From the NCBI RefSeq assembly GCF_007625205.1, contig NZ_VMNI01000006.1, positions 248,001-312,000 on the forward strand: a stretch of DNA of 64,000 bases, given 5' to 3'. Under the pieces are notes generated by a model. That model was not told the DNA's origin. It saw only the letters and a list, made by a program, of their open reading frames with translations, and made no database searches. The DNA is from Denitromonas ohlonensis. Its GTDB lineage: Bacteria > Pseudomonadota > Gammaproteobacteria > Burkholderiales > Rhodocyclaceae. Position numbers and translations under genes: made by a program. Shown one piece after another: positions 20,974 to 31,539 of the stretch. Numbering within the stretch: position 1 is the stretch's first letter; each line of letters starts with the position of its first letter.

Positions 20974-21624
20974 TCAGCCCAGGCGACGCTGAACCGCAGC
21001 GCTGACCATCTCGCCGATGCGGCTCACATACAAGGTGCCCATTTCGGCATAGAAGCGCTCGGGGTCTTCGCTGCCCATGGCCAACAGGCCCAGCAGGCGG
21101 CCGTCCTGCTTGAGTGGCACCAGCGCGACGGAGCGCACATGCGGCGCGGCTTCGCCAAACCAGTCGGTGATTTCGACATGGGCGGGGCTGCCGCAGAAGG
21201 GGCGACGCATGTCGCCGGCAAAGAAGCGGATGTCTTCAGAGACCGGCGTGAACTCGGCGGTATCGCGACGCAGCACGCTGTTCCAGATGCGGATGGCCAC
21301 ATGCGGCACCGAGAAATCTTCGCGCAGATGGCTGAACACCGCATCGCGCACGCCTTCGAAGCTGTCGGCGTCGAGCAGAGCCAGCACCATGCGGTGCACT
21401 TTTTCGCTGATTTCGTCGTTTTCTTCGCCGAAACGAATCAATTCGGTGAGCTTGACTTCGAGCTGGCGGATTTTTTCGCGCAGGGCATGCAGTTGCCGCT
21501 CGGCCAGCGAAATGGCCTGCCCGTTGTGCGGATGCGCCACGGTGAGGGAGTCGAGCAGCTCGCCGTTTTGTTCGAAGAAATCGGGGTTGTCCTTGAGAAA
21601 CTGGACGATGTCATCGGTCTTCAT
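20974..21624 (-). CDS. DUF484 family protein
   Basis: This 216-residue protein of the conserved DUF484 family (GAF-like) is always found between dapF and xerC in many proteobacteria. It begins MKTDDIVQFLKDNPDFFEQN, typical for the family, followed by a coiled-coil stretch (about 38-75) and a GAF-like C-terminal domain with FFAGDMRRPFCG and LLGLLAMGSEDPERF. Molecular function is unknown. It ends 1 bp from the start of xerC and begins 34 bp after dapF ends. Confidence 0.9.
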   Translation of the reverse strand: MKTDDIVQFLKDNPDFFEQNGELLDSLTVAHPHNGQAISLAERQLHALREKIRQLEVKLTELIRFGEENDEISEKVHRMVLALLDADSFEGVRDAVFSHLREDFSVPHVAIRIWNSVLRRDTAEFTPVSEDIRFFAGDMRRPFCGSPAHVEITDWFGEAAPHVRSVALVPLKQDGRLLGLLAMGSEDPERFYAEMGTLYVSRIGEMVSAAVQRRLG

Positions 21625-21658
21625 CTACGCATGTCTCCTCGCGCCTGTCGCGACGCTG

Positions 21659-22492
21659 TTAGTCCAGTTCGATTTCGGCCTCGAATACCGTCACCGCCGG
21701 CCCGGTCATCAACACGGGCGTCCCCGGCCCATCCCAGGCAATGCTCAATGCGCCGCCGCGCGTCTCCACCTGCACCGGGCTGACCAGCAACTCGCGCAAC
21801 ATACCGGCCACCACGGCCGCGCAGGCGCCGGTGCCGCAGGCCAGAGTTTCGCCGGCGCCGCGCTCCCATACCCGCAAACGAATATGGTGCTCATCCACCA
21901 CCTGCATGAAGCCGGCATTGACCCGCGCCGGAAAGCGCGCATGGGTTTCAATGGACGGCCCCAGCGTGGTCACCGGCGCGGCATCGACATCAGCCACCAC
22001 CTGCACGGCGTGCGGGTTGCCCATGCTCACGGCGGTGATCAGGACGCGCACATCGCCCAGCGACAGGGGCTGGACGACCGCGTCGCTGTCAGAATCAAAG
22101 GGGACATCGTCGGGGTCGAGTCGCGGCTCACCCATGTCGACGGTGACCTGCCCGTCCGCCTCGAGGCGCGGTTCGATCAGGCCGGATTGGGTTTCGACCC
22201 GGATGTGGGTCTTGTCGGTCAGGCCGCGGTCATGCACAAAGCGCACGAAGCAGCGCGCGCCATTGCCGCACTGCTCGACCTCGCCGCCATCGGCATTGAA
22301 GATGCGATAGCGAAAATCAACGCCGGGCTGGGTCGGGGCTTCGACCACCAGCAGTTGATCGCAACCGACGCCAAAGTGGCGATCCGCCAGAAAACGGACC
22401 CGCTCAGGGGTCAGGTCAATCGGCGCACGCGTGGCGTCGAGCACGACGAAGTCGTTGCCCAGCCCGTGCATCTTGGTAAAGCGCAATCGCAT
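21659..22492 (-). CDS. dapF: Diaminopimelate epimerase
   Basis: DapF interconverts LL- and meso-diaminopimelate for lysine and peptidoglycan synthesis. This protein has 277 residues, the usual length. The two catalytic cysteines are Cys75 (EQCGNGARC) and Cys219 ([10 protein letters not shown]). The N-terminus [19 protein letters not shown] is diagnostic. It is the first gene of the dapF-DUF484-xerC operon on the minus strand. Confidence 0.97.
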   Translation of the reverse strand: MRLRFTKMHGLGNDFVVLDATRAPIDLTPERVRFLADRHFGVGCDQLLVVEAPTQPGVDFRYRIFNADGGEVEQCGNGARCFVRFVHDRGLTDKTHIRVETQSGLIEPRLEADGQVTVDMGEPRLDPDDVPFDSDSDAVVQPLSLGDVRVLITAVSMGNPHAVQVVADVDAAPVTTLGPSIETHARFPARVNAGFMQVVDEHHIRLRVWERGAGETLACGTGACAAVVAGMLRELLVSPVQVETRGGALSIAWDGPGTPVLMTGPAVTVFEAEIELD

Positions 22493-22572
22493 TGCCGCAT
22501 CCCGCCATGTCTACTGGGATGGCATTGTCCCGCAGCGGCGCGGGCGCGTCCAGCGCACACGCGCCAGACGCG

Positions 22573-23031
22573 TCAAATGGGCAAGGCGGTGTCGTGCTTG
22601 ACTTCGCGCAGCGCGACAACCGAACGCACCGTCGCCACTTCGGGCAGCTTGAGCAGAAAATTGTGCATGAACATGGCGTAGCTCTCGACGTCCGGCAGGA
22701 AGACCTTGAGCATGTAATCGCTATCGCCCGACAAGGCATAGCACTCGACAATCTCGCGGCGCGAGTGGATGTGCCGCTCGACCTGATCGGTCACCCGCGC
22801 GTCGTGCGTCTTGAGCTGCAGATTAACCAGCACACAGGTCCCCAGGCCGAGCTTGCGCCGATCGAGCACCGCCACATAGCGCTTGATCAGGCCGGAGCTT
22901 TCCAGGTCGCGCACCCGCCGCCAGCACGGCGACACCGACAAGCCCACACGGTCGGCCAACTCCTGATTACTGACACGTGCATTGAGCTGCAATTCGCTGA
23001 GCAACTGTCGCTGAACACGATCGATCTTCAT
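22573..23031 (-). CDS. Lrp/AsnC family transcriptional regulator
   Basis: This feast/famine regulator has 152 residues from ATG 23031 (MKIDRVQRQLLSELQ). The N-terminal helix-turn-helix (NQELADRVGLSVSPCWRRV) is followed by a RAM ligand domain (about 70-145) with ALSGDSDYMLKVFLPDVESY. It is divergent from the TyrR-like gene at 23300, and the shared 268-bp region has palindromes that may be read by either protein. Target genes are unknown. Confidence 0.92.
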   Translation of the reverse strand: MKIDRVQRQLLSELQLNARVSNQELADRVGLSVSPCWRRVRDLESSGLIKRYVAVLDRRKLGLGTCVLVNLQLKTHDARVTDQVERHIHSRREIVECYALSGDSDYMLKVFLPDVESYAMFMHNFLLKLPEVATVRSVVALREVKHDTALPI

Positions 23032-23167
23032 GACGGGGTCTCCTCCCTGCGATCCGGTGATGCCCGGCTTGGCAAGGGCAGGTCCTATGCAAGCGTCGTG
23101 CCACACGCAAAATTCTGCGGTTTTATTGGCTTGCAAGGGAATCAACTGCTTGTCTGCGCTCAGCGCG

Positions 23168-23185
23168 CGTAAACAATTGTTTACG
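23168..23185. promoter_or_regulatory. TyrR-box-like perfect palindrome
   Basis: CGTAAACAATTGTTTACG is an 18-bp perfect palindrome matching the TyrR-box core GTAAA-N6-TTTAC. It lies midway between the divergent Lrp and TyrR-like genes, 115 bp before the latter's ATG. Confidence 0.65.
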
Positions 23186-23250
23186 TCGAGCGATGCTTTC
23201 CCGACGGAGCACGTAAAACTTCCGATCTAAATCATGCGCTTGCGCCAGCC

Positions 23251-23286
23251 GTAAACATATCGTTACACTGTAGCCTTTCGTTTACA
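23251..23286. promoter_or_regulatory. Two weaker TyrR-box-like sites
   Basis: GTAAACATATCGTTAC (23251-23266) is an imperfect GTAAA-N6-TTTAC. An adjacent half-matching site (23269-23286) reads TGTAGC-N6-TTTACA. Together with 23168-23185 they make three in-phase-looking sites ahead of the TyrR-like gene, suggesting autoregulation. Confidence 0.5.
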
Positions 23287-23299
23287 CCCAAGCCAGCCT

Positions 23300-24853
<1,554 letters not shown>

Positions 24854-24854
24854 G

Positions 24855-25091
24855 ATGACCGAAGCGCGTCCCAAATCACCCCCCGTGCTCGCCTCGCTGA
24901 TGATCGTGATCGGCGCCTTGTGCACCATCTTTGGACTGGCGCTGATGGCCGGTCTGGGCGCCGACTGGCACCCGCTGCTGGCCACGGACGGCGCGGGCAT
25001 CGTGATGCTGGTGTCGGGCATTGCGCTGGCGGGCAGCGGCGCGTTTCCGCTGGTGTTCGCGCGGCTGGCCGCCGGGGACGACACTCAATAA
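24855..25091 (+). CDS. Small inner-membrane protein, unknown function
   Basis: This 78-residue frame begins ATG 24855, one base after the stop of the TyrR-like gene, so it is probably in its operon. Two hydrophobic helices (about 10-32 and 42-65) are visible, with a short polar tail. No family is recognised. Its 3' end overlaps the convergent acyltransferase gene by seven bases. Confidence 0.65.
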   Translation: MTEARPKSPPVLASLMIVIGALCTIFGLALMAGLGADWHPLLATDGAGIVMLVSGIALAGSGAFPLVFARLAAGDDTQ

Positions 25092-25957
25092 AAGCGCCGC
25101 TCGCCCTCGGGTCGGGTCTTGAAGCGGCGATGCACCCAGTAATACTGTTCGGGCGCCTCGCGCACCATGCCTTCGATTTCGGCGTTCATGCGCGCCACAT
25201 CGGCGGTGACATCGCCCGAGGGGTAGTCGGCCCAGGGTTCGCCCAGCGTCACTTCGTAACCCGCGCCGCCCGGCAACATGCGGGTCTGGCAAGGCACGAC
25301 CGCCGCGCCGGCCATGCGGGCAAAGCGCGGCAGGCCGGTGATGGTGGCGGTCTGAATACCAAAGAAGGGCACGAAGATCGACTCCTTGCGGCCATGATCC
25401 ATGTCCGGCAGGTAGTAAAACGGCCGCCCCGCCTTCATCGCCCGCACGGTGCTGCGGATGCTCTCGTCGCGCGGCAGCAGGTGCTGGTCACCGAAACGGC
25501 TGCGGCCGTGGTAGAGCCAGCGGTCGATCACCTTGTCGCGCTGGCGCGCGTAGATGCTGACGATATCGAAGGCCATGGTCACCCGCGTGCCCCCCATGTC
25601 GAGGCCGACAAAATGCGGTGCCATCAGAATCACCGGCGTGCCGGCATCGAGCAAGGCCTGCACGCGCTCCGTGCCCGAGATGCGGATGATGCGTTCGAGC
25701 CGCTCACGCGGCGCCCACCACAACAGGCCGCGCTCGAACAGGCTGCGCCCGAGCAACCGGAAGTGCCGGCGGGCGACCTCTCGGCACTCGCCTTCCGACC
25801 ACTCGGGAAAACAATGCCGCAAATTGGTCAGCACCACCTTGCGGCGCGCGCTCACCACCCGGTAGAGCAGCAGACCCAGCGCCTCGCCCAGGGGTGCCAG
25901 CAGCGCCAGCGGCAACCAGTGCAGCAGCCACAGCAGCGCCACCAGTAGCCGGCTCAC
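25085..25957 (-). CDS. Lipid A acyltransferase (LpxL/HtrB family), copy 2
   Basis: This membrane-bound acyltransferase transfers a secondary acyl chain to the lipid A precursor. It has 290 residues from GTG 25957, chosen because AGGAGG lies about seven bases upstream; the frame is open to 25993. An N-terminal hydrophobic helix is followed by the catalytic H-x4-D motif in PHFVGLDMGG and by YLPDMDHGRKESIF. With the adjacent 25983-26843 gene it forms a pair, as in many betaproteobacteria. Confidence 0.9.
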   Translation of the reverse strand: MSRLLVALLWLLHWLPLALLAPLGEALGLLLYRVVSARRKVVLTNLRHCFPEWSEGECREVARRHFRLLGRSLFERGLLWWAPRERLERIIRISGTERVQALLDAGTPVILMAPHFVGLDMGGTRVTMAFDIVSIYARQRDKVIDRWLYHGRSRFGDQHLLPRDESIRSTVRAMKAGRPFYYLPDMDHGRKESIFVPFFGIQTATITGLPRFARMAGAAVVPCQTRMLPGGAGYEVTLGEPWADYPSGDVTADVARMNAEIEGMVREAPEQYYWVHRRFKTRPEGERRFY

Positions 25958-25982
25958 TGAACGATCCTCCTGTCGGGCGCGC

Positions 25983-26843
25983 TCATACCTCACTCTCCGG
26001 CGGCGCCACCTTCGACGGCCGCTTGTAGCGGTGATAACCCCACAGATACTGAGTCGGGCAGGCGCGGATCATGGCTTCCATCTGCCGGTTGATCGCCGCC
26101 ACCCGGGCGGCGGTATCGCCCTCGATGGGCTCGGTCGGCGCCTGAAAGCGAATATGGTAGCCCCGCCCGCCGGGCAGTCGCTCGGCCCAGCAGCAGATCA
26201 CCTGCACGCCTTTGACCTCGCTCAGCCGCGCCGCCAGCGTCATGGTCCAGGCCGGCCGATCAAAAAACGGCGCCCACATGCCCTCGCCCACATCGGGCGT
26301 CTGGTCGGGCAGCATGCCGATCGCCTCGCCGCTGCGCAGCGCCTTGATCAGCTTGCGTACGCCGCTCAACTCGGCGGGCGCAATGCTCATGCCGCCGCGC
26401 TGACGACCGGACGTGATCAGCGGCATCAATTCGGCAAAGTTGGGGGGGCGATATAGCACGGTCATCTTCCCGCGCGACGCGTAGTACTGGGCCGTGGCCT
26501 CGAAGCCGCCCAGGTGCGGCACCAGAAACAACATGCCCGCGCCCTCGGCCTTGGCCGCCTCAACCAACTCCCAGCCCGTCACCTGCACCACCTTGGCCAC
26601 CACCTCGGCATGCGAACGCAGCAAGATCCAGGGCAACTCCAGCGCCTGCTTGCCCGACTCGGCAATCACGCTGGCGCGCAGACGATTCGCCGCCGGCCCC
26701 ATCGCCTGCGCCAGATTGCCCTTCAGGCGCGCCCGGTACTTGGGCGACAGCGCATAGGTCAGCCACCCGACCAGCGCACCGAGACGATGCACGAGCGAGA
26801 GCGGCAGGGCAGCAAGAAGGCGGAACAAAACCTGAGCAGGCAC
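25983..26843 (-). CDS. lpxL: Lipid A lauroyl/myristoyl acyltransferase (LpxL family), copy 1
   Basis: This 286-residue inner-membrane acyltransferase acts in late lipid A synthesis. Its N-terminal hydrophobic region (about 5-30) is followed by the catalytic H-x4-E motif in [13 protein letters not shown], then [10 protein letters not shown] and [18 protein letters not shown]. Which acyl position it serves is not readable. It is upstream of the second acyltransferase by 25 bp and divergent from metK. Confidence 0.9.
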   Translation of the reverse strand: MPAQVLFRLLAALPLSLVHRLGALVGWLTYALSPKYRARLKGNLAQAMGPAANRLRASVIAESGKQALELPWILLRSHAEVVAKVVQVTGWELVEAAKAEGAGMLFLVPHLGGFEATAQYYASRGKMTVLYRPPNFAELMPLITSGRQRGGMSIAPAELSGVRKLIKALRSGEAIGMLPDQTPDVGEGMWAPFFDRPAWTMTLAARLSEVKGVQVICCWAERLPGGRGYHIRFQAPTEPIEGDTAARVAAINRQMEAMIRACPTQYLWGYHRYKRPSKVAPPESEV

Positions 26844-26896
26844 GAGCGCGTTTATAACCGATTCCGCCGTTCAGCGGGCGCCCCGGCGGGGGGATT

Positions 26897-26924
26897 TTGC
26901 ATGCGCGACAAGTTGTCCTATAAT
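26897..26924 (+). promoter_or_regulatory. Sigma-70 promoter of metK
   Basis: The -35 TTGCAT (26897-26902) and the perfect -10 TATAAT (26919-26924) are separated by 16 bp. Transcription would start near 26930, at the beginning of the structured leader. Confidence 0.8.
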
Positions 26925-26930
26925 TCGCAG

Positions 26931-26996
26931 CTACCGCCGAGTTAAAGACAACTTGCAGGGCGGCAGGCTGCTTCGGCGGCCAAATACTGCTAAAGC
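26931..26996 (+). ncRNA. Candidate SAM-II-like riboswitch upstream of metK
   Basis: The P1 stem CCGCC/GGCGG (26934-26938 with 26959-26963) closes a 20-nt loop GAGTTAAAGACAACTTGCAG. That loop resembles the SAM-II loop (GA-TTAA ... TTGCA). The 3' strand AAATACTGCTAAA (26982-26994) matches the SAM-II AAATGTAGCTAAA. GCAG (26955-26958) can pair with CTGC (26987-26990) to form the pseudoknot. A UUCG-capped hairpin (26966-26981) is inserted between them, which is not in classical SAM-II. Context before metK supports SAM sensing. Confidence 0.6.
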
Positions 26997-27011
26997 GTCG
27001 CCGCTCGACAG

Positions 27012-27055
27012 AAATCCCCGGAGCTGGCCTCGCCAGCGATGCTCGGGGATTTTTT
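27012..27055 (+). terminator. Intrinsic terminator in the metK leader
   Basis: AAATCCCCG (27012-27020) pairs with CGGGGATTT (27044-27052) around an inner AGC-TGGC stem, followed by a T run. It lies 21 bp before the metK ATG, so it must be controlled for expression, presumably by the preceding aptamer. Confidence 0.8.
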
Positions 27056-27075
27056 GTTTTTGGAGCTGCTCACTC

Positions 27076-28242
27076 ATGGCTAATGCCTTCCTGTTTACTT
27101 CGGAATCCGTGTCCGAAGGCCATCCCGACAAAGTCGCCGACCAGGTCTCGGACGCGATTCTCGACGCCATCCTGACCGACGACCCGAACGGCCGCGTGGC
27201 CTGCGAAACCCTGGTCTCTACCGGTCTGGTCGTGATCTCCGGCGAGATCACCACGAACACCCACATCAACTATCGCGAAGTGGCGCAGGACACCATCCGC
27301 CGCATCGGCTACGACGATTCGTCTTCCGGCTTCGACTACAAATCCTGCGCCATCCTCACCGCCATCAACCGCCAGTCGGCCGACATCGCCCAGGGCGTGA
27401 ATGAAGGCGAAGGTCTGGATCTGGACCAGGGCGCCGGCGACCAGGGCCTGATGTTTGGCTACGCCTGCAACGAAACCCCCTCGCTGATGCCGCTGCCGAT
27501 CTACTACGCGCACCGCGTCATGCAGCGCCAGGCCGAGTTGCGCAAAGACGGCCGCCTGCCGTGGCTGCGCCCGGACGCCAAGTGCCAGCTCACCGTCAAG
27601 TATGTGGACGGCAAACCGGTCGGCATCGACACCGTGGTGGTGTCCACCCAGCACCACCCGGACATCTCCCACGCCCAGCTCTCCGAAGCGGTGATCGAAG
27701 AGATCATCAAGCCGGTGCTGCCGAGCGAGATGATCGGCGATAAAGTGCGCTACCTGATCAACCCCACCGGCCGCTTCGTGGTTGGCGGCCCGCACGGCGA
27801 CTGCGGCCTGACCGGTCGCAAGATCATCGTTGACACCTACGGCGGCGCAGCCCACCACGGTGGCGGCGCGTTCTCCGGCAAGGACCCGTCCAAGGTTGAC
27901 CGCTCGGCCGCCTACGCCGGTCGTTACGTCGCCAAGAACATCGTCGCCGCTGGCCTGGCCGACAAGTGCGAAGTGCAGATCGCCTACGCCATCGGCGTGG
28001 CCCAGCCCGTGTCGCTGATGGTCAACACCTTCGGCACCGGCAAGATCGAGGAAGACCACATCGAAGCGCTGGTGCGCCGCCACTTCGACCTGCGTCCGAA
28101 AGGCATCATTCAGACGCTCAACCTGCTGCGCCCGATCTACGGCAAGACGGCCGCCTACGGCCACTTCGGTCGCGACGAGCCCGAGTTCACCTGGGAAGCC
28201 ACCGACAAGGCCGCCCAGCTGCGCGCCGACGCCGGTCTGTAA
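27076..28242 (+). CDS. metK: S-adenosylmethionine synthetase
   Basis: MetK makes SAM from ATP and methionine. This protein has 388 residues from ATG 27076 ([20 protein letters not shown]), with GGAG about ten bases upstream, directly after the terminator. Signatures are [12 protein letters not shown] (ATP motif) and [10 protein letters not shown] (P-loop-like). The frame is open upstream to 26953 only because it reads through the leader. The leader's aptamer candidate and terminator imply feedback attenuation by SAM. Confidence 0.98.
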   Translation: MANAFLFTSESVSEGHPDKVADQVSDAILDAILTDDPNGRVACETLVSTGLVVISGEITTNTHINYREVAQDTIRRIGYDDSSSGFDYKSCAILTAINRQSADIAQGVNEGEGLDLDQGAGDQGLMFGYACNETPSLMPLPIYYAHRVMQRQAELRKDGRLPWLRPDAKCQLTVKYVDGKPVGIDTVVVSTQHHPDISHAQLSEAVIEEIIKPVLPSEMIGDKVRYLINPTGRFVVGGPHGDCGLTGRKIIVDTYGGAAHHGGGAFSGKDPSKVDRSAAYAGRYVAKNIVAAGLADKCEVQIAYAIGVAQPVSLMVNTFGTGKIEEDHIEALVRRHFDLRPKGIIQTLNLLRPIYGKTAAYGHFGRDEPEFTWEATDKAAQLRADAGL

Positions 28243-28265
28243 GCGACTCACCCGCATCACGAAAG

Positions 28266-28290
28266 ACCCCGCCCGCGTGGCGGGGTTTTT
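28266..28290 (+). terminator. Intrinsic terminator after metK
   Basis: ACCCCGCC (28266-28273) pairs with GGCGGGGT (28279-28286) across a 5-nt loop, followed by T residues to 28290. It lies 23 bp after the metK stop. Confidence 0.9.
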
Positions 28291-28362
28291 CGTCGACTGG
28301 CCCGGTTTGCCCGGCACAATGCGTTCCGGGTCAAACCCCAGACTTTGGGCGACAATGCCGAC

Positions 28363-29235
28363 ATGAATCCGCGCGCCCAAGCCCTCCTCCCGGTGTTTTT
28401 CGTTCTGCTCTGGAGCACCGGCTTCATCGGCGCCAAACTCGGCCTGCCGCACGCCGAACCGCTCACCTTTCTGAGTGTGCGCTACGCGCTGGTGGTGGCG
28501 GTCATGCTGCTCGTGGCACTCGCCAGCCGCGCGCCCTGGCCGGAAGACTGGCGCAGCGCCGGCCACATCGCGATCAACGGTCTGCTGCTGCACGGCCTCT
28601 ACCTGGGCGGCGTGTTCGTCTCCATCGACCACGGCCTGCCGGCCGGCATCGCCAGCCTCGTGGTGGGCATGCAACCGCTGCTGACCGCCGTCGGCGCAGG
28701 CTGGCTGCTGGGCGAGCGGGTCAGTTCGCGCCAGTGGCTGGGCCTGGCGCTCGGCTTTGTCGGCGTGGCGCTGGTGGTCGGCGGGCGGGCACAGCTCGGC
28801 ATCCCGGCCGGCGACCTGTGGCACATGCTCTGGCCCGCGCTGATCGCCCTGTTCGGCATCACCATCGGCACGCTCTACCAGAAGCGCTTCTGCCCGAAGT
28901 TTGAGTTGCGCACCGGCAGCGTCATCCAATTTCTGCCGGTGTTCATCGTCACCGGCTTTATCGCGGTGCAGACTGAAACCCTGCAGATCGAGTGGGATGG
29001 CCGCTTCATCTTCGCCTTGCTATGGCTGGTGCTGGTGCTCTCGGTCGGCGCGGTGAGCCTGCTCAATGTCCTCATCCGCCAAGGCAGCGCCACCAACGTG
29101 GCCAGCCTGTTCTACCTCACGCCCCCGGTCACCGCGGTGATCGCCTGGGCGCTGTTCGACGAAACCCTCTCGCCGATGGCGATTGCCGGCATGGGGGTCG
29201 CGGTGGGCGGGGTGTGGCTGGCGCGTCGCGCCTGA
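28363..29235 (+). CDS. EamA/DMT-family transporter
   Basis: This inner-membrane protein of the drug/metabolite transporter superfamily has 290 residues from ATG 28363, and about ten hydrophobic helices in two EamA repeats. VFFVLLWSTGFIGAK opens repeat 1, GLPAGIASLVVGMQPLL is the conserved helix-3/4 region, and NVASLFYLTPPVTAVIAW is the repeat 2 counterpart. The substrate is probably a small metabolite such as an amino acid. An in-frame ATG at 28345 is an alternative start. Confidence 0.88.
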   Translation: MNPRAQALLPVFFVLLWSTGFIGAKLGLPHAEPLTFLSVRYALVVAVMLLVALASRAPWPEDWRSAGHIAINGLLLHGLYLGGVFVSIDHGLPAGIASLVVGMQPLLTAVGAGWLLGERVSSRQWLGLALGFVGVALVVGGRAQLGIPAGDLWHMLWPALIALFGITIGTLYQKRFCPKFELRTGSVIQFLPVFIVTGFIAVQTETLQIEWDGRFIFALLWLVLVLSVGAVSLLNVLIRQGSATNVASLFYLTPPVTAVIAWALFDETLSPMAIAGMGVAVGGVWLARRA

Positions 29236-29279
29236 ACCTTCGCCCGCCCAAGCAGTCTGCCGATCAGAGGTAGCCTGCC

Positions 29280-29912
29280 ATGACCGATCTTGCCGTTCGC
29301 CCCCAGCGCTTCGCGCCCGCCCGCAAATGGGCAGGCCTGTGTGCGCTGGTACTCACCCTCCTGAGCACCCCCACCGCCGCGGCCAATGACGCGCACTTGG
29401 TCGATGCCCTGCGCGCCGGCGGCCTCGTCGTGCTGATTCGGCATGCCGCGACCGAATCCGGCACCGGCGATCCGCCCGGCTTCCAACGCGACGACTGCAC
29501 CACGCAGCGCAATCTGTCGGCCGCCGGACGCGACCAGGCCCGCGCACTGGGCGCGTGGTTCGGTGCGCAGCGCATCCCCGTCGGCGAAGTGCGCAGCAGC
29601 CGATGGTGTCGTTGCCTCGACACTGCGACGCTGGCCTTCGCGCCACAGACGACGGTGATCCCATGGCCACCACTGGACTCCTTCTTCGATGCCCGCCATC
29701 GCGCCGACGCTGCCACCGCCGCCGCCCTGGCCGGGTTGGCGGACCCGGTCGCAGGCAACCGAGTCTGGGTCACGCATCAGGTCAACATCACGGCCTTGAG
29801 CGGCATCTATCCGGCGCCTGGCGAACTTGTCGTCATGCAGCCGCGCGCCCGTCCCGGTGGCGGCTACCGAATGGATCTCATGGGTCGCCTCACGCCGGGC
29901 ACGCTACCCTGA
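29280..29912 (+). CDS. Exported histidine phosphatase (phosphoglycerate mutase-like)
   Basis: This 210-residue protein has a hydrophobic N-terminal segment ending ...STPTAAAND, a likely signal peptide cleaved near residue 36. The histidine phosphatase core follows: VVLIRHAATESG (RHG-type catalytic His), SAAGRDQARALG and VWVTHQVNITAL (second His). It may act in the periplasm like Ais-type phosphatases. The substrate is not known. Confidence 0.85.
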   Translation: MTDLAVRPQRFAPARKWAGLCALVLTLLSTPTAAANDAHLVDALRAGGLVVLIRHAATESGTGDPPGFQRDDCTTQRNLSAAGRDQARALGAWFGAQRIPVGEVRSSRWCRCLDTATLAFAPQTTVIPWPPLDSFFDARHRADAATAAALAGLADPVAGNRVWVTHQVNITALSGIYPAPGELVVMQPRARPGGGYRMDLMGRLTPGTLP

Positions 29913-29981
29913 CGCGTCGCGCCGGCACGGCGTGTCTTGCACGGCGTTAGAATGCCGACATCCCCTCGACGGAGTATCGCC

Positions 29982-30302
29982 ATGCTGATGAGCACTACCC
30001 CCACCCTCGAAGGCCAGACCATCACCCGCTATCTCGGCGTGGTCAATGGCGAAGCCATCATTGGCGCCAACATTTTCAAGGACATGTTCGCCGCGGTGCG
30101 TAACGTGGTCGGCGGTCGCGCCGGGGCGTATGAGCGCACGCTGGCCGACGCGCGCAACATTGCCTTCGAAGAAGCGGCGGAAGCGGCGGCCAAGCTCGGT
30201 GCCAACGCCGTGGTTGGCATCGATGTCGACTACGAAGTGCTCGGCTCCGACAACGGCATGCTGATGGTCTGTGTGAGCGGCACCGCCGTGGTCATCGGCT
30301 GA
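29982..30302 (+). CDS. ybjQ: YbjQ (UPF0145) family protein
   Basis: This 106-residue protein belongs to the YbjQ heavy-metal-binding-domain family. It is recognised by [34 protein letters not shown] and [17 protein letters not shown]. The ring-forming oligomeric fold is known but the function is not. ATG 29982 follows a GGAG about nine bases upstream. The next gene starts 12 bp downstream. Confidence 0.92.
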   Translation: MLMSTTPTLEGQTITRYLGVVNGEAIIGANIFKDMFAAVRNVVGGRAGAYERTLADARNIAFEEAAEAAAKLGANAVVGIDVDYEVLGSDNGMLMVCVSGTAVVIG

Positions 30303-30314
30303 CGGGGCGCCGCC

Positions 30315-30872
30315 ATGGACCGGATCGCTCATGTGCGCGCAATGGCGCATTACAACCGCTGGATGAACGAGCGCCTGTACGCGGCCGCGGCCACGCTCGA
30401 CCACGACGCGCTGCATGCCGACCGCGGCGCCTTTTTTGGCTCGCTGTTTGGCACACTCAACCACATCGTGGTGGCCGACACCGTGTGGCTCAAGCGCTTC
30501 GCCACGCTGCCGGCCTGCCTCACCACGCTCGCACCGCTGCGCGATGAGCCGCAACCCGCGGCCCTCGACGCGCCGCGCTGCCCCGACCTGCCGGCACTCA
30601 CCGCGCACCGAGAAAAACTCGATGCCCTGATCACCGACTGGGCGAGCACGCTGACCGACACCGATCTCGATGCCGTGTTGCCCTATCAGAACATGCGCGG
30701 CATCCCGGCCACCCGCAACGTGTTCGCGCTGCTGATGCACTTCTTCAATCACCAGACGCATCACCGCGGCCAGGCCACCACCTTGCTGTCGCAGTCCGGC
30801 GTCGACATGGGCGCGACCGATCTGTTGCTGCTCCTCCCCGATCTCAACGACCCGCCGGTCGCCACGCCGTGA
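30315..30872 (+). CDS. DinB family protein
   Basis: This 185-residue four-helix-bundle protein has the DinB/YfiT-like metal triad: His in [17 protein letters not shown], and the H-x3-H region in [19 protein letters not shown]. The family includes putative metal-dependent transferases, often using bacillithiol or other thiols in other phyla. Function here is unknown. The stop codon overlaps the GTG start of ruvC (GTGA), so the two are co-translated. Confidence 0.9.
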   Translation: MDRIAHVRAMAHYNRWMNERLYAAAATLDHDALHADRGAFFGSLFGTLNHIVVADTVWLKRFATLPACLTTLAPLRDEPQPAALDAPRCPDLPALTAHREKLDALITDWASTLTDTDLDAVLPYQNMRGIPATRNVFALLMHFFNHQTHHRGQATTLLSQSGVDMGATDLLLLLPDLNDPPVATP

Positions 30873-31423
30873 GCGGCACCGCCTCGGCCATCACCGCCAC
30901 CCGCATCCTCGGGCTCGACCCCGGCCTGCGGGTGACCGGTTTCGGCGTCATCGACACCCTCGGCCAGCAGCTGCGCTATGTGGCCAGCGGCTGTATCAAG
31001 ACCAAAGACGGCGAGCTGCCCGGCCGGCTCAAGACCCTGCTCGACGGCGTGCGCGAAGTGATCGCCACCTACCAGCCCGATCAGGTCGCGGTCGAAAAAG
31101 TGTTTGTGAACGTGAACCCGCAATCCACCCTGCTGCTCGGTCAGGCGCGCGGCGCGGTGATCTGCGGGGCGGTGTCCTGCGATTTGCCAGTGCTCGAATA
31201 CACCGCGCTGCAGGTCAAGCAGGCGGTGGTCGGCCACGGCAAGGCACACAAGGATCAGGTGCAGCACATGGTCCAGCGCCTGCTCGAACTGTCCGCCGCC
31301 CCGCAGGCCGACGCCGCCGACGCGCTGGCCTGCGCCATCTGCCATGCCCACGGCGGCCTCGGCATGGGCGCGCTGGCCACGGCCGGCATGCGGCGCCGGG
31401 GCGGGCGCATGAGCGCGCGTTGA
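30869..31423 (+). CDS. ruvC: Holliday junction resolvase RuvC
   Basis: RuvC cuts Holliday junctions symmetrically. This protein has 184 residues from GTG 30869, in a GTGA overlap with the DinB gene. The acidic catalytic residues are Asp in ILGLDPGLR, Glu in QVAVEKVFV, and Asp in [10 protein letters not shown], plus the Asp in HKDQVQHM. It is about 22 kb from ruvA and ruvB, unlike the ruvCAB order in many betaproteobacteria. Confidence 0.97.
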   Translation: MSGTASAITATRILGLDPGLRVTGFGVIDTLGQQLRYVASGCIKTKDGELPGRLKTLLDGVREVIATYQPDQVAVEKVFVNVNPQSTLLLGQARGAVICGAVSCDLPVLEYTALQVKQAVVGHGKAHKDQVQHMVQRLLELSAAPQADAADALACAICHAHGGLGMGALATAGMRRRGGRMSAR

Positions 31424-31539
31424 ATCTGCTTCACCCCCGCCCTGAAAAGCTTTCGCTTGTGGCAGGCGGTGCGCACTGACTACTATCAGACTCACGATGC
31501 GACCGCCAAGCAACGGCTCGCGCACTTTGGAGGCAAGCA

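Noticed and set aside
26931-26996. SAM-I (S-box) or SAH riboswitch before metK
   Set aside because: Neither the S-box four-way junction core nor the SAH aptamer conserved sequence is present; the SAM-II-like pattern fits better.
27070-28929. A 619-codon minus-strand frame opposite metK and the EamA gene
   Set aside because: Shadow of metK and the transporter; no recognisable protein.
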